A DNA stretch of 36,527 bases from Thiogranum sp. (lineage in GTDB: Bacteria > Pseudomonadota > Gammaproteobacteria > DSM-19610). Made by a program: the position numbers and the translations under genes. Position 1 is the stretch's first letter, and every line of letters begins with the position of its first letter. Where the stretch lies: NCBI GenBank assembly GCA_030148915.1, contig JASBSN010000002.1:1-36527 (forward strand). Reading direction: 5' to 3'. Of this stretch, positions 8,964 to 18,549 are shown one piece after another. The notes beneath the pieces are model-generated. The model was not told the DNA's origin, did no database searches, and saw only the letters and a list, made by a program, of their open reading frames with translations.

Positions 8964-11660
8964 TTAATCGGTGCTATCCAGAACGCGGACCAATTCACTG
9001 CGCAGACGCGCCTGCTGCTGCTCATCCAACGGGTTTCCCTGCATGTCGGTGACAAAAAAGACGTCTTCTGCCTGAGAACCGAAGGTGCTGATTTTGGCGT
9101 TCTGCAATTGCACGTCGTTACTGAAAAATACCCGTCCGACGCGCGACAGCAGCCCCGGGTAGTCGGTGGTGATGAGCTCGACGATGGTGCGTTGGGCGGT
9201 CTCATCATGTTCGAAATTCACTTTGGTCTCGACTTTGAAGTGGCGCAGCCGGCGCGGCGCGGTTCGCGCCACCAGGGTAAAGTCACCGTCGGGTTCCGCC
9301 AGTTCCTGATTGATCAGCGTCAGCAGCTCCTGTCCCTGATAGCGGTCTAGCACCGGCTCGCCGGAAGCGTTGAGCACCTGATAAGTGTCGAGGGCATAGT
9401 CGCGCGCCGTGGTGATAATCCGCGCTTCGGTAATCGTCATGCCCAACTGGTCGAGCAACCCGGTAGTGCGGCTGAACAACCGGTCTATCACCGGCGTGTA
9501 GACGAACAACGCGCTGCCGCCGCGCTCCGAGTGGGGCAACAGTGCCACGCGGACGCCATCGCTGTGCCCGGGTTCGAGGATCACTCCGGCGTGCCAGACG
9601 ACTTCGTTGGTCTTATGGCGCAGGAAATAATCCTCCGGCAGGTCGTTCCACAGACCTTCGAGCAATTGGGTGTCGAGGCCTGTGTCGAGCAGGCGCGCGC
9701 GCGCGGCCTGCTTGATATCGCCGATCAGCTCCTCGCGATGCAGCGGGTTTTCCAGGCCGCGCAGCAAGGCGCGGCAGGTGGAGTTGTAGAGATCTTTCAG
9801 CAACGCATCCTTCCAGCTGTTCCAGAGCGTCGGGTTGGTAGCGCAGATATCGGCCACGGTCAGCAGGTAGAGGAAGTCGAGACGCGTACGGCCGCCGACC
9901 TGGCAGGCGAACTCGTGAATCACATCGGGGTCGGAGATGTCGCGCCGCTGCGCCACGCTGGACATGAGGAGATGGTTTTCCACCAGCCACGCCACCAGGT
10001 TCTGGTCGTATTCGCTAAGGTCGTGGCGGGCGAGAAATTCGCGCGCATCGACCGCGCCCAGCTCGGAATGACTGCCGCCGCGGCCTTTGGCGATATCGTG
10101 AAACAGGCCGGCAAGGTACAACAGCTCGGGCTTGGGGATACTCTGCGCCACCCGATTGCACAAGGGAAATTCCTGCGCGTGAGTATTAACAAAAAACCGC
10201 CGCAGATTGCGGATTACAAACAGCGTGTGTTCGTCCACCGTGTAAGCGTGAAAGAGGTCGTGCTGCATCTGTCCGACAATGTGCTCAAACGGCGGGTAAT
10301 AGGCTTCGAGAATGCCGTAGCGGTTCATGCGCCGCAGCTCGTGGGTGAGGCCGCGCGGCTGACGGAAGATTTCCATGAACAGGCTGCGACAGCGTATGTC
10401 GTTGCGAAAATCATCGTCAATAAGATATTGGTAGTGGCGCAGCAGGCGGATAGTCGAGGCCCGGACGCCCTGTAGTTCCGGGTGCTGCTGCAGCAGCAAA
10501 AACACTTCCAGCATGGCGAACGGGTAGTGCTCGAACACCGTGTCGTAGCGGACTTCCAGGAATCCCTTGCGCGCCTGAAAGCGACGGTTGATTTTTACCG
10601 GCGCGCTCTCGCTGTCCTCGGCGTAGAGTATCGCCTCCTTGAACAGTTGCAGCAGCATTTCGTTTAACTGGCTGAGCTGGCGTATGGCGAGGTAGTAGTC
10701 TTTCATGAACCATTCCACCGCCAGGTGGTGGGCCTCGTCGTGATAGCCAAACTGTTTGGCCAGCGCGCGCTGGTGATCGAACAGCAGTCGATCCTCGCGA
10801 CGCCCCGTGAGCTGGTGCAGACCGAAACGCACCCGCCAGAGGAAACGCTGGCTTTCCATCAATTGCGCGTATTCCTCATCGCTGATGAAGCCGCGCGCGA
10901 CCAGATCCCGCAGGCGGTCGGAGCCGAAATGGCGTTTGAATACCCAGGCGATCATCTGCCCGTCACGCAGGCCGCCCGGGCCCTCCTTGACATTGGGCTC
11001 CAGGTTATAAAGCGCATCGTCAAAGCGCTTGTAGCGCGCCTCTTGTTCCTTGAGTTTGGCGGCAAAAAAGGCCGCGCTGGGCCACACACTGTCGGGGCCG
11101 GTGCGCTCGCGCATGGCCTCGAACAGGGGCTCCGAGCCGCACAGCAGGCGCGCTTCCATGAGATTGGTCGCCACGGTGATGTCGGCGCGGGCCTGCTCTT
11201 GGCATTCCTGCAAGGTGCGCACGCTGTGACCGACCTCCAGGCCGATATCCCACAGTCCGCTGAGCAGGGCTTCGAGCCGGCCGCCGGACTCGGGGCCTGC
11301 GGCGACCTCCAACAGCACCAGGAGGTCGATGTCGGATCCTGGCAGCAGCTCGCGCCGTCCGTACCCGCCGACTGCCACCAGCGCACCGTTGAAATCCCCC
11401 AGCCAACGCCGCCAACTCCGCACCAGCACCTGGTCGACCGCCCAGCTGCGGGCATGGATCAGAGCGGTGATATCCTCACCGTCGAGAAAACGCCGGGCCA
11501 GCACCTCGCGGACCTGCTGCAGGAACTGCCGGAAAGCCCGCGGCAGTCCCTCGTCGTCCTCGGCGCTGTCGAGCAGCTTGGTGTCGAACCAGCCCGCAAA
11601 GGCGGAATCGCTTGCGACTTCCGGTTCGGGCGAGGGCAACGGACTGAATTCAGAGCGCAT
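8964..11660 (-). CDS. glnD: Bifunctional PII uridylyltransferase / uridylyl-removing enzyme
   Basis: An 898-aa cytoplasmic nitrogen sensor that adds UMP to PII proteins when glutamine is low and removes it when glutamine is high. The nucleotidyltransferase motif GGYGRRELLPGSDID spans 98-112, with catalytic D110 and D112. The HD hydrolase domain has GLFHDIAKGRGGSH with H521 and D522. Two ACT glutamine-sensing domains occupy about 700-898. Length matches the family (about 890 aa). The start ATG shares a base with the map stop (TGATG on the minus strand), so translation is probably coupled to map. The glnD-map pairing is common in gammaproteobacteria. Confidence 0.97.
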   Translation of the reverse strand: MRSEFSPLPSPEPEVASDSAFAGWFDTKLLDSAEDDEGLPRAFRQFLQQVREVLARRFLDGEDITALIHARSWAVDQVLVRSWRRWLGDFNGALVAVGGYGRRELLPGSDIDLLVLLEVAAGPESGGRLEALLSGLWDIGLEVGHSVRTLQECQEQARADITVATNLMEARLLCGSEPLFEAMRERTGPDSVWPSAAFFAAKLKEQEARYKRFDDALYNLEPNVKEGPGGLRDGQMIAWVFKRHFGSDRLRDLVARGFISDEEYAQLMESQRFLWRVRFGLHQLTGRREDRLLFDHQRALAKQFGYHDEAHHLAVEWFMKDYYLAIRQLSQLNEMLLQLFKEAILYAEDSESAPVKINRRFQARKGFLEVRYDTVFEHYPFAMLEVFLLLQQHPELQGVRASTIRLLRHYQYLIDDDFRNDIRCRSLFMEIFRQPRGLTHELRRMNRYGILEAYYPPFEHIVGQMQHDLFHAYTVDEHTLFVIRNLRRFFVNTHAQEFPLCNRVAQSIPKPELLYLAGLFHDIAKGRGGSHSELGAVDAREFLARHDLSEYDQNLVAWLVENHLLMSSVAQRRDISDPDVIHEFACQVGGRTRLDFLYLLTVADICATNPTLWNSWKDALLKDLYNSTCRALLRGLENPLHREELIGDIKQAARARLLDTGLDTQLLEGLWNDLPEDYFLRHKTNEVVWHAGVILEPGHSDGVRVALLPHSERGGSALFVYTPVIDRLFSRTTGLLDQLGMTITEARIITTARDYALDTYQVLNASGEPVLDRYQGQELLTLINQELAEPDGDFTLVARTAPRRLRHFKVETKVNFEHDETAQRTIVELITTDYPGLLSRVGRVFFSNDVQLQNAKISTFGSQAEDVFFVTDMQGNPLDEQQQARLRSELVRVLDSTD

Positions 11661-12427
11661 CAGATGCTTTCGCCCTCGCGCAGGGTCAGGACTTCATAGC
11701 CCTCGGGGGTCACCAGAACGGTGTGTTCCCATTGCGCGGACAGGCTGTGGTCCTTGGTGACCACAGTCCAGCCGTCTTTGAGGAGTTTGGTGTGCCGCCT
11801 GCCGACATTGATCATCGGTTCTATAGTGAACGTCATACCCGGCTCAAGCGTCATACCGGTGCCCGGTCTGCCGTAGTGCAGGACCTGCGGTTCCTCGTGA
11901 AATTCCCGTCCGATGCCGTGACCGCAGTACTCCCGCACGACGGAATAGTCGTGCGCTTCGGCGTGGCGCTGGATAGCGTGACCGATGTCACCGAGTTGCA
12001 CGCCCGGGCGCACCATGCGGATGCCCAAGGCCATGCATTCATAGGTAATTCCGGCCAGCCGTTTGGCGAGTACTCCCGGCTCGCCAATAAAAAAAATCTT
12101 GCTGGTGTCGCCGTGAAAGCCGTCTTTTATCACCGTGACGTCGATATTCAGCATATCGCCGGCTTTGAGCAGACGATTGCCCGGAATTCCGTGGCAGACC
12201 TGGTGATTCAGGCTGGTGCAGATGGATTTGGGGAAACCGCGGTAGTTGAGCGGCGCCGGCACCGCCTGTTGGACGTTGACGATATAATCGTGACAAATTC
12301 GGTCCAACTCGTCGGTGCTGACACCCGGTTGTACGTGGGATTCGACCATTTCCAGCACCTCGGCGGCCAGTCGGCCGGCAATGCGCATTTTATCGATTTC
12401 TTCACTGGTTTTTATCGTGGTAGCCAT
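11660..12427 (-). CDS. map: Methionine aminopeptidase, type I
   Basis: A 255-aa dinuclear-metal peptidase that removes initiator methionine from nascent proteins. All expected ligands are visible: H79 (VCHG), D96 (NIDV), D107 (HGDTS), H170 (GHGIG), E203 (TIEP) and E234 (QWEHT). The numbering is almost the same as in the Escherichia enzyme. It lacks the N-terminal zinc extension of type Ib. It is transcribed away from rpsB across a 253-bp regulatory gap and overlaps glnD by one base. Confidence 0.97.
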   Translation of the reverse strand: MATTIKTSEEIDKMRIAGRLAAEVLEMVESHVQPGVSTDELDRICHDYIVNVQQAVPAPLNYRGFPKSICTSLNHQVCHGIPGNRLLKAGDMLNIDVTVIKDGFHGDTSKIFFIGEPGVLAKRLAGITYECMALGIRMVRPGVQLGDIGHAIQRHAEAHDYSVVREYCGHGIGREFHEEPQVLHYGRPGTGMTLEPGMTFTIEPMINVGRRHTKLLKDGWTVVTKDHSLSAQWEHTVLVTPEGYEVLTLREGESI

Positions 12428-12437
12428 GACATCCCAT

Positions 12438-12460
12438 ACCCGCCGTGCAATGCGGGTTTT
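12438..12460 (+). terminator. Small hairpin followed by TTTT upstream of rpsB
   Basis: ACCCGC (12438-12443) pairs with GCGGGT (12452-12457), followed by T residues to 12460 on the plus strand. In that direction it could block read-through antisense to map-glnD before the rpsB promoter. On the minus strand it lies in the map leader. The stem is only 6 bp, so the assignment is tentative. Confidence 0.35.
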
Positions 12461-12507
12461 AGCTGCTGGTGAGTGACCCGAGAGCCCCGGCTAAGTTGCC
12501 GGAATAA

Positions 12508-12536
12508 TTGCTGTTAGCGGTAGTGTATGGTATAAA
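12508..12536 (+). promoter_or_regulatory. Sigma70-type promoter for rpsB-tsf
   Basis: TTGCTG at 12508-12513 is followed by a 17-bp spacer and TATAAA at 12531-12536. TGG just before the -10 fits the extended -10 pattern TGn. The sequence after the -10 is GCGCGG, a GC-rich discriminator as found at stringently controlled ribosomal promoters. Initiation near 12543 would give a leader of about 138 nt. Confidence 0.75.
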
Positions 12537-12542
12537 GCGCGG

Positions 12543-12680
12543 CTTGTTAACAACGCGTTTCGCAGGTTTGTGGCACGCGAACTTAAATCCACACATGCGT
12601 CGACACGTGCAGTTGGGTGCCCACAATCGGGTTACTGCACGGGGCGTATGGAGGCCTAACCCTACTAAGAGGTTTATATT
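12543..12680 (+). promoter_or_regulatory. Structured rpsB 5' leader, candidate S2 autoregulatory site
   Basis: CGTGCAGT (12606-12613) pairs with ACTGCACG (12634-12641), and TGGG/CCCA (12614-12623) forms an inner stem. Closer to the start, AACC and GGTT (about 12658-12674) can pair and partly occlude the AAGAGGT ribosome site at 12668-12674. Ribosomal protein S2 represses rpsB-tsf through the leader in gammaproteobacteria. Assigning this structure to that mechanism is inference from position and folding. Confidence 0.45.
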
Positions 12681-13433
12681 ATGTCTACCGTAAGCATGCG
12701 CCAGATGCTGGAAGCCGGCGTGCATTTCGGCCATCAGGCCCGTTTCTGGAACCCGAAAATGGCACCTTTTATTTTCGGGGAACGCAGCAAAATCCATATT
12801 ATTAATCTGGAAAAGACGCTGCCGCTGTACAACGATGCGTTGAACTACATCGGCAAGCTGGTCGGCAACAAGGGTTCGGTGTTGTTCGTGGGCACCAAAC
12901 GCTCGGCCCGGGACACCGTCAGCAGCGAAGCGCTGCGCTGCAAGATGCCCTTCGTCAATCACCGCTGGCTTGGCGGTATGATGACCAATTTCAAAACCGT
13001 GCGCCAATCCATCAAGCGGCTCAAGGACCTTGAGGCGATGGAGGAGGACGGTACTTTCGAGAAAATGAGTAAAAAAGAGGCGTTGATGCTGCGCCGCGAG
13101 AAAGACAAGCTGCATCGCAGCCTCGGTGGCATCAAGGATATGAACCGCCTGCCCGATGCCATGTTCATTGTCGATGTCGGACACGAGAAGATCGCCGTGG
13201 CCGAAGCCCGTAAACTCGGTATTCCGGTGGTAGGCGTAGTCGATTCGAATAATTCCCCGGAAGGCATCGACTACGTCATCCCCGGCAACGACGATTCGAT
13301 CCGCGCCATTCAGCTGTATGTGCAGGGCGTGGCCGACGCGGTCGAGGAAGGACGCACGGCCATGGCCCAGGTGGGCGGCACCAGCGAAGATGAATTTGTC
13401 GAAATCGCGGGTGGCGGCGCCGCGGCGGAATAA
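12681..13433 (+). CDS. rpsB: 30S ribosomal protein S2
   Basis: A 250-aa protein of the small ribosomal subunit. It opens with [18 protein letters not shown] and contains [27 protein letters not shown] and [21 protein letters not shown], all S2 signatures. It is the first gene of the rpsB-tsf unit, with a strong promoter and leader upstream and the ribosome site AAGAGGT about 7 nt before the ATG. tsf starts 48 nt after its stop. Confidence 0.98.
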   Translation: MSTVSMRQMLEAGVHFGHQARFWNPKMAPFIFGERSKIHIINLEKTLPLYNDALNYIGKLVGNKGSVLFVGTKRSARDTVSSEALRCKMPFVNHRWLGGMMTNFKTVRQSIKRLKDLEAMEEDGTFEKMSKKEALMLRREKDKLHRSLGGIKDMNRLPDAMFIVDVGHEKIAVAEARKLGIPVVGVVDSNNSPEGIDYVIPGNDDSIRAIQLYVQGVADAVEEGRTAMAQVGGTSEDEFVEIAGGGAAAE

Positions 13434-13481
13434 ACCGCCGGTGACGCGTCTTCTGGAACAGAATTAAACGAGGTAACAGCA

Positions 13482-14366
13482 ATGGCGATTAGTGCAGCGC
13501 AGGTCAAAGAACTGCGCCAGCGTACCGGCTGCGGCATGATGGAGTGCAAGAAGGCTCTGGTGGATGCGGACGGCGATATGGACACGGCGGCCGAAGAGTT
13601 ACGCAAATCCGGTCTGGCCAAGGCCGATAAGAAGGCCGGGCGCGTCGCGGCCGAGGGCACAGTGGTGGTGGAAGTCAGTGGCGACGGCAAGACCGCCGTG
13701 GTCGTGGAAGTCAATTCCGAAACCGACTTCGTCGCCAATAAAGACGAATTTCAGGACTTCGCCAGGGCCGTGGCGGTGCGCATCATGAGCGACGCTCCGG
13801 CCGATCTGGACGCGCTAATGGCGTTGCCCCTGGACCAGGGCGGCACCAGTGTCGAGGAAGCGCGCCGCAGCCTCATCGCCACCATCGGCGAGAACATCGC
13901 GGTGCGGCGGTTCGCGCGGCGCCAGGCCGCCGGCGGCACTCTGGCCAGCTACCGGCATGGTACCCGCATTGGCGTGCTGGTCGAGATGGAAGGCGGCGAC
14001 GCGGAGTTGGCGCGTGATGTGGCCATGCACATTGCGGCGAGTAAGCCGGTCTGCCTCGACGAGAGCGCCGTACCGCAGGAGATGCTGGACAAGGAGCGGG
14101 AGATTTTCGCCGCCCAGGCGGCCGACAGCGGCAAGCCGGCGGAGATTGTCGAGAAAATGGTCAGCGGCAGAATTCGCAAGTTCCTCGCCGAAATCACCCT
14201 GGTCGGCCAGCCGTTCGTCAAGGATCCCGATCAAAGCGTGGGCCAGCTGCTGAAAGCGGCCAATGCCCGGGTGATCGGTTTTGAGCGCCTGGAACTCGGT
14301 GAAGGGGTGGAAAAGAAGACCGAAAACTTTGCCGAAGAGGTGATGGCGCAGGCCCGGGGCAACTGA
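13482..14366 (+). CDS. tsf: Elongation factor Ts
   Basis: A 294-aa guanine-nucleotide exchange factor for EF-Tu. The N-terminal UBA-like segment ([19 protein letters not shown]) is followed by the core motif [13 protein letters not shown] and later by RDVAMHIAA and the [20 protein letters not shown] coiled-coil region. Length agrees with the family (about 290 aa). GAGGT lies about 9 nt before the ATG. A Rho-independent terminator follows 52 nt after its stop. Confidence 0.98.
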   Translation: MAISAAQVKELRQRTGCGMMECKKALVDADGDMDTAAEELRKSGLAKADKKAGRVAAEGTVVVEVSGDGKTAVVVEVNSETDFVANKDEFQDFARAVAVRIMSDAPADLDALMALPLDQGGTSVEEARRSLIATIGENIAVRRFARRQAAGGTLASYRHGTRIGVLVEMEGGDAELARDVAMHIAASKPVCLDESAVPQEMLDKEREIFAAQAADSGKPAEIVEKMVSGRIRKFLAEITLVGQPFVKDPDQSVGQLLKAANARVIGFERLELGEGVEKKTENFAEEVMAQARGN

Positions 14367-14418
14367 TCCCCCGTGGGTCGGATGGAGAGGACGCGCCGGT
14401 TACTTCCCGGTATGATTC

Positions 14419-14444
14419 ATGGGGTCGCGCTGCGACCCCATTTT
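14419..14444 (+). terminator. Rho-independent terminator between tsf and pyrH
   Basis: ATGGGGTCGC (14419-14428) and GCGACCCCAT (14432-14441) form a perfect 10-bp stem with a 3-nt loop, followed by TTTT. It ends the rpsB-tsf unit, at least in part. No strong promoter is visible in the 23 nt before pyrH, so partial read-through or a promoter inside tsf is likely. Confidence 0.85.
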
Positions 14445-14467
14445 GCGACTGAATAAAGAACAGGACC

Positions 14468-15187
14468 ATGCCCGAGAGTCAATTTGCCTACCGCCGTATT
14501 CTGCTGAAACTCAGCGGAGAAGCCCTGATGGGGCAAGGCGACTACGGGATCGAACCCGCGGTTATCCGGCGCATCGCCGCCGAGGTCCACCGCATGTCTG
14601 AATCCGGCGTGGAAATGGGCCTGGTACTCGGCGGGGGCAATATATTCCGCGGGGCCGGCCTGGCCCAAGCCGGCATGGACCGGGTGACCGGCGATCATAT
14701 GGGTATGCTGGCCACGGTGATCAATTCGCTGGCGATGCAGGATGCGCTGGAAAAACTCGGTAGCCGCTGCCGCGTCATGTCGGCGCTGAAAATCAACCAG
14801 GTCTGCGAAGACTACATTCGCCGTCGCGCGGTGCGTCACCTGGAAAAGGGACGGGTGGTGATTTTTGCCGCCGGTACCGGCAACCCGTTTTTTACCACCG
14901 ATTCAGCCGCCAGTCTGCGCGCGATCGAAATCGGCGCCGATATCATGCTCAAAGCGACCAAGGTCGACGGCGTATACGATTCAGATCCGGTCACCAACCC
15001 CGCCGCCATACGCTACGAAAAACTGAGTTACGACGAAGCCATCGCCAAAAAACTCGCCGTCATGGACGCCACCGCGCTGGTGCTGTGCCGTGATCAGGGC
15101 ATGCCGGTACGGGTATTCGATCTGAATACCGGTGGTAACTTGGAGAAGGTGGTGGCCGGTGAGAACATCGGTACCCTGGTGGAGTAA
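14468..15187 (+). CDS. pyrH: UMP kinase
   Basis: A 239-aa hexameric amino-acid-kinase-fold enzyme that phosphorylates UMP to UDP, the entry to UTP and CTP. Visible motifs are [26 protein letters not shown], the [17 protein letters not shown] acceptor loop and [12 protein letters not shown]. Length is typical. It starts the long block running to dnaE; frr follows after 6 nt, with a GGAG at the end of pyrH serving as its ribosome site. Confidence 0.97.
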   Translation: MPESQFAYRRILLKLSGEALMGQGDYGIEPAVIRRIAAEVHRMSESGVEMGLVLGGGNIFRGAGLAQAGMDRVTGDHMGMLATVINSLAMQDALEKLGSRCRVMSALKINQVCEDYIRRRAVRHLEKGRVVIFAAGTGNPFFTTDSAASLRAIEIGADIMLKATKVDGVYDSDPVTNPAAIRYEKLSYDEAIAKKLAVMDATALVLCRDQGMPVRVFDLNTGGNLEKVVAGENIGTLVE

Positions 15188-15193
15188 GTTAAC

Positions 15194-15751
15194 ATGATAG
15201 ACGAGATCATTGCGGGTGCACGCCAGCGCATGGGTAAAAGTGTCGAGGCATTTAAAACCGAATTGAGCAAAATTCGCACCGGGCGCGCGCATCCCAGTCT
15301 GCTGGATCATATCAAGGTGGACTATTACGGTTCCGACGTGCCACTGACCCAGGCCGCCAATGTGGCCATCGAAGATGGGCGTACCCTCACGGTGACGCCG
15401 TGGGAAAAACCCATGGTGCAGATCATCGAGAAAGCGATCATGAAATCCGACCTGGGGCTGAATCCCAATACCGCCGGCACGGTCATCCGCATCCCCATGC
15501 CGGCGCTGACCGAAGAGCGGCGTCGCGACCTGGTGCGCGTGGTCCGCGCTGAGGCCGAAGGCGCCCGCGTGGCGATCCGCAATATCCGCCGGGATGCCAA
15601 CAGTGATTTCAAAGACCTGCTCAAGGAAAAGGAGATTTCCGAAGACGACGAGCGGCGCGCCCAGGAGGACATCCAGAAACTCACCGACAAATTCATCCAG
15701 GAAGCCGACGCGCTGCTGGCCGGAAAAGAAGCGGAGTTGATGGAGATATAG
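15194..15751 (+). CDS. frr: Ribosome recycling factor
   Basis: A 185-aa factor that splits post-termination ribosomes together with EF-G. The signatures are [51 protein letters not shown] and the C-terminal helix [18 protein letters not shown]. Length equals that of Escherichia RRF. uppS starts 8 nt downstream. Confidence 0.98.
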   Translation: MIDEIIAGARQRMGKSVEAFKTELSKIRTGRAHPSLLDHIKVDYYGSDVPLTQAANVAIEDGRTLTVTPWEKPMVQIIEKAIMKSDLGLNPNTAGTVIRIPMPALTEERRRDLVRVVRAEAEGARVAIRNIRRDANSDFKDLLKEKEISEDDERRAQEDIQKLTDKFIQEADALLAGKEAELMEI

Positions 15752-15759
15752 ACGGCGGC

Positions 15760-16527
15760 ATGACTCGGGAATCCGTTCAAAGCGCGTCGTCTTCGGTAGC
15801 GCAGTTGCCGCGCCACGTCGCCATCATTATGGATGGCAACGGCCGCTGGGCCTGCCAGCGCAACCGGCCCCGCGCGATGGGGCACCGCGAAGGCGTGAAA
15901 GCGGTGCGCCGGGCGGTCAAGGCGTGCCGCGAGCGCGGTATCGAAGTGCTGACACTGTTTGCTTTTTCCAGCGAGAATTGGCGCCGGCCGAAGACTGAAG
16001 TCAGCCTGCTGATGGAGTTGTTCGTGCACACCATCCGCAAGGAAATCGACGAATTGCATCGCAACGACGTGTGCATGCGCTTTATCGGCGAGCGCAGCGC
16101 GTTCGAGCCGAAAATGCGCGCCCTGATGGATGAGGCCGAGGCGCGCACGGCGGGAAACCGCGGCCTGACCCTGGCGATGGCGGTCAATTACGGTGGCCGC
16201 TGGGATATTGCCACTGCCGCTCGCGAGCTCGCCAAGCGCGCGCTGGCCGGCGAGATCGCCGTCGATTCTATCGACAGCGACAGTCTCGGCGCCTCGCTGT
16301 CCCTGGCCGATCTGCCGGAACCTGACCTGTTCATTCGTACCGGCGGCGAACAGCGCATCAGTAATTATCTGCTCTGGCAACTGGCCTACACCGAACTCTA
16401 TTTTACCGATCTGCTGTGGCCGGATTTCGACGATGCGGCACTCGGTGAGGCATTGCAGTCGTTCGCCCGGCGGCAGCGGCGTTTTGGACGTACCGGCGAT
16501 CAAGTGGAGCAGTCACGACGTGCTTAA
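15760..16527 (+). CDS. uppS: Undecaprenyl diphosphate synthase (cis-prenyltransferase)
   Basis: A 255-aa enzyme that elongates farnesyl diphosphate with eight isopentenyl units to make the C55 carrier for peptidoglycan and O-antigen. The substrate motif HVAIIMDGNGRWA has catalytic D25. FAFSSENWRRP follows, and RTGGEQRISNYLLWQLAYTELYF is near the C-terminus. The stop overlaps the cdsA start by 8 bp. Together with dxr downstream it represents the isoprenoid branch of this cluster. Confidence 0.96.
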   Translation: MTRESVQSASSSVAQLPRHVAIIMDGNGRWACQRNRPRAMGHREGVKAVRRAVKACRERGIEVLTLFAFSSENWRRPKTEVSLLMELFVHTIRKEIDELHRNDVCMRFIGERSAFEPKMRALMDEAEARTAGNRGLTLAMAVNYGGRWDIATAARELAKRALAGEIAVDSIDSDSLGASLSLADLPEPDLFIRTGGEQRISNYLLWQLAYTELYFTDLLWPDFDDAALGEALQSFARRQRRFGRTGDQVEQSRRA

Positions 16528-17341
16528 ACAGCGCATTCTCAGTGCTCTGGTGATGGTGCCGCTGGTGTTCATTGTGGTGTTGTATGCCAGTCAACCGGCG
16601 TTTGCACTGCTGGTGGCGCTGGTGCTGCTGGCCGGTGCCTGGGAATGGAGTGCGCTGGTGCCCTTACGCGGTACTCCGGCGCGCCTGGGGTATCTGCTCG
16701 CCACCGCCGCGATGACAGTGGCGGCGTGGTTTTTCGCCCGTTCCGATGTCTTCGTCAACAGCCTGTTGTGGGCGGCCATGCTGTGGTGGCTGTTCGTGCT
16801 GTTTTGGATTTCCCGGCCGGCGCTCGGGCGCGAGATCAACCTGCTGCACATGAGTGCCAAGGCGGCGTTGGGGATCGCCATGCTGGTGAGTACCTGGCTG
16901 GCATTGGTGATACTGCACGCGCGCCCCGACCAGGGGCCGCATTGGGTGTTGTACGTCATGCTGCTGGTGTGGGCGGCCGATAGCGGGGCGTATTTCGCCG
17001 GCAAGGCGTTCGGTCAACGCAAGCTGGCGCCGCAGGTCAGCCCGGGCAAGACCTGGGAGGGCGTCTACGGCGCCTTGGCGGCCACGGCGCTGTTTGCGCT
17101 CGGTTACGCCTGGTTTCTGGATCTGCCGGCGAGGACGTTCACCAGCTTTCTCCTGGTCTGCCTGGTGACGGTGCTGTTTTCGATCGTCGGCGATTTGCTG
17201 GAGAGCCTGCTCAAGCGTCAGCGGGGGATTAAAGATTCCGGTTCGTTAATCCCCGGTCACGGCGGCGTGCTGGATCGCACCGACAGTCTGCTGGCGGCCG
17301 CACCCGTGTTCCTGTTCGGCATGCGTTGGGTGGGGCTATGA
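16520..17341 (+). CDS. cdsA: Phosphatidate cytidylyltransferase (CDP-diacylglycerol synthase)
   Basis: A 273-aa polytopic membrane enzyme making CDP-diacylglycerol from phosphatidate and CTP. Several hydrophobic helices are followed by [13 protein letters not shown] and the family signature running from [14 protein letters not shown] to [11 protein letters not shown] near the C-terminus. The start was set at GTG 16520 (M)LKQRILSAL, with GGAG 10 nt upstream. The longer open frame from 16193 lies inside uppS and is not CdsA-like. The stop overlaps the dxr start (ATGA). Confidence 0.95.
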   Translation: MLKQRILSALVMVPLVFIVVLYASQPAFALLVALVLLAGAWEWSALVPLRGTPARLGYLLATAAMTVAAWFFARSDVFVNSLLWAAMLWWLFVLFWISRPALGREINLLHMSAKAALGIAMLVSTWLALVILHARPDQGPHWVLYVMLLVWAADSGAYFAGKAFGQRKLAPQVSPGKTWEGVYGALAATALFALGYAWFLDLPARTFTSFLLVCLVTVLFSIVGDLLESLLKRQRGIKDSGSLIPGHGGVLDRTDSLLAAAPVFLFGMRWVGL

Positions 17342-18549
17342 GGGCACCGCAGGGAGTGGCGATCCTTGGCGCCACCGGGTCCGTCGGCCTTAGCACGCTG
17401 GATGTCATCGCCCGCCACAGTGAGCGGTTCCGCGTGGTCGCGCTCACCGCCAACCGCGATGTGGAAGGCATGCTGGCATTGTGCCGTCGCCATCGGCCGG
17501 ATTGGGCGGTGATGGTCGACGCCGAGGCCGCACAGCGTCTGGCGCGTGAGCTGCACGGGGAGGCGCCCGATACGCAGGTGCTGGCCGGCGCCGAGGCCTT
17601 GTCCCAGGTGGCGTCAATGGAGCAAGTCGATACGGTGATGGCGGCCATCGTCGGCGCCGCCGGCCTGCTGCCGACTCTGGAAGCCGCGCGCAGCGGCAAG
17701 CGTATCCTGCTGGCCAATAAAGAGGCCCTGGTAATGGCCGGCGCCCTGTTCATGCAAGAGGTCGCCGCGGGCGGTGCCACGCTGTTGCCGGTCGACAGCG
17801 AACACAATGCCCTGTTCCAGGGGATGCCTGCGGCTTATGTGCCCGGCGCAGGCAGACCCGAGGGCGTCACGCGTATCCTCTTGACCGCCTCCGGCGGACC
17901 GTTCAGAACTACCGCCGCCGAACAGATGTCCAAGCTCTCTCCCGAACAGGCTTGCGCCCACCCGACCTGGGATATGGGGCGTAAGATATCCGTGGACTCG
18001 GCCACCATGATGAACAAGGGGCTGGAAGTTATCGAGGCCTGCTGGCTGTATACCATGCCCGAAGAGGATGTACAGGTGATCATCCATCCACAGAGCGTGG
18101 TGCATTCGATGGTGCAGTACCAGGACGGTTCGGTGCTCGCCCAGCTAGGTAATCCCGATATGCGCACGCCGATCGCACACTGTCTGGCCTGGCCGCAGCG
18201 TATCGAGGCGGGAGTTGAACCGCTGGATATGTTCGCCGTCGGGCGCCTGGACTTCGAGCCGCCGGATCTGCGGCGCTTTCCCTGTCTGCGACTGGCGCAG
18301 GAAGCCTGGCACGCCGGCGGCACGGCGGCGACCATTCTCAACGCCGCCAACGAAATCGCGGTACAGGCGTTTCTCGACCGGCGACTGGCGTTTACCGAGA
18401 TTCACGGCGTTATCGAAGCGACGCTGGCACAACTGGTTTCGGCTGAGGCCGACTCCATCGAGCGCATTCTCGAGCACGACGCGCGCGCGCGCGCCTGTGC
18501 CAGTGAACTGGTCAGCGGGCGGCGCACGGCACAGCGGGTGTATTCATGA
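17338..18549 (+). CDS. dxr: 1-deoxy-D-xylulose 5-phosphate reductoisomerase
   Basis: A 403-aa enzyme for the second step of the MEP isoprenoid pathway (DXP to MEP, NADPH and divalent metal). NADPH-binding [14 protein letters not shown] is near the N-terminus; [37 protein letters not shown] and [13 protein letters not shown] form the catalytic and metal site. The ATG at 17338 overlaps the cdsA stop and is preferred over the one 12 nt upstream. The dxr stop overlaps the rseP start. Position after cdsA is the non-enteric arrangement. Confidence 0.97.
   Translation: MRAPQGVAILGATGSVGLSTLDVIARHSERFRVVALTANRDVEGMLALCRRHRPDWAVMVDAEAAQRLARELHGEAPDTQVLAGAEALSQVASMEQVDTVMAAIVGAAGLLPTLEAARSGKRILLANKEALVMAGALFMQEVAAGGATLLPVDSEHNALFQGMPAAYVPGAGRPEGVTRILLTASGGPFRTTAAEQMSKLSPEQACAHPTWDMGRKISVDSATMMNKGLEVIEACWLYTMPEEDVQVIIHPQSVVHSMVQYQDGSVLAQLGNPDMRTPIAHCLAWPQRIEAGVEPLDMFAVGRLDFEPPDLRRFPCLRLAQEAWHAGGTAATILNAANEIAVQAFLDRRLAFTEIHGVIEATLAQLVSAEADSIERILEHDARARACASELVSGRRTAQRVYS

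Noticed and set aside
16193-16519. 109-residue N-terminal extension of CdsA
   Set aside because: It lies wholly inside uppS in another frame and is not membrane-like or CdsA-like; GTG 16520 fits the family start.
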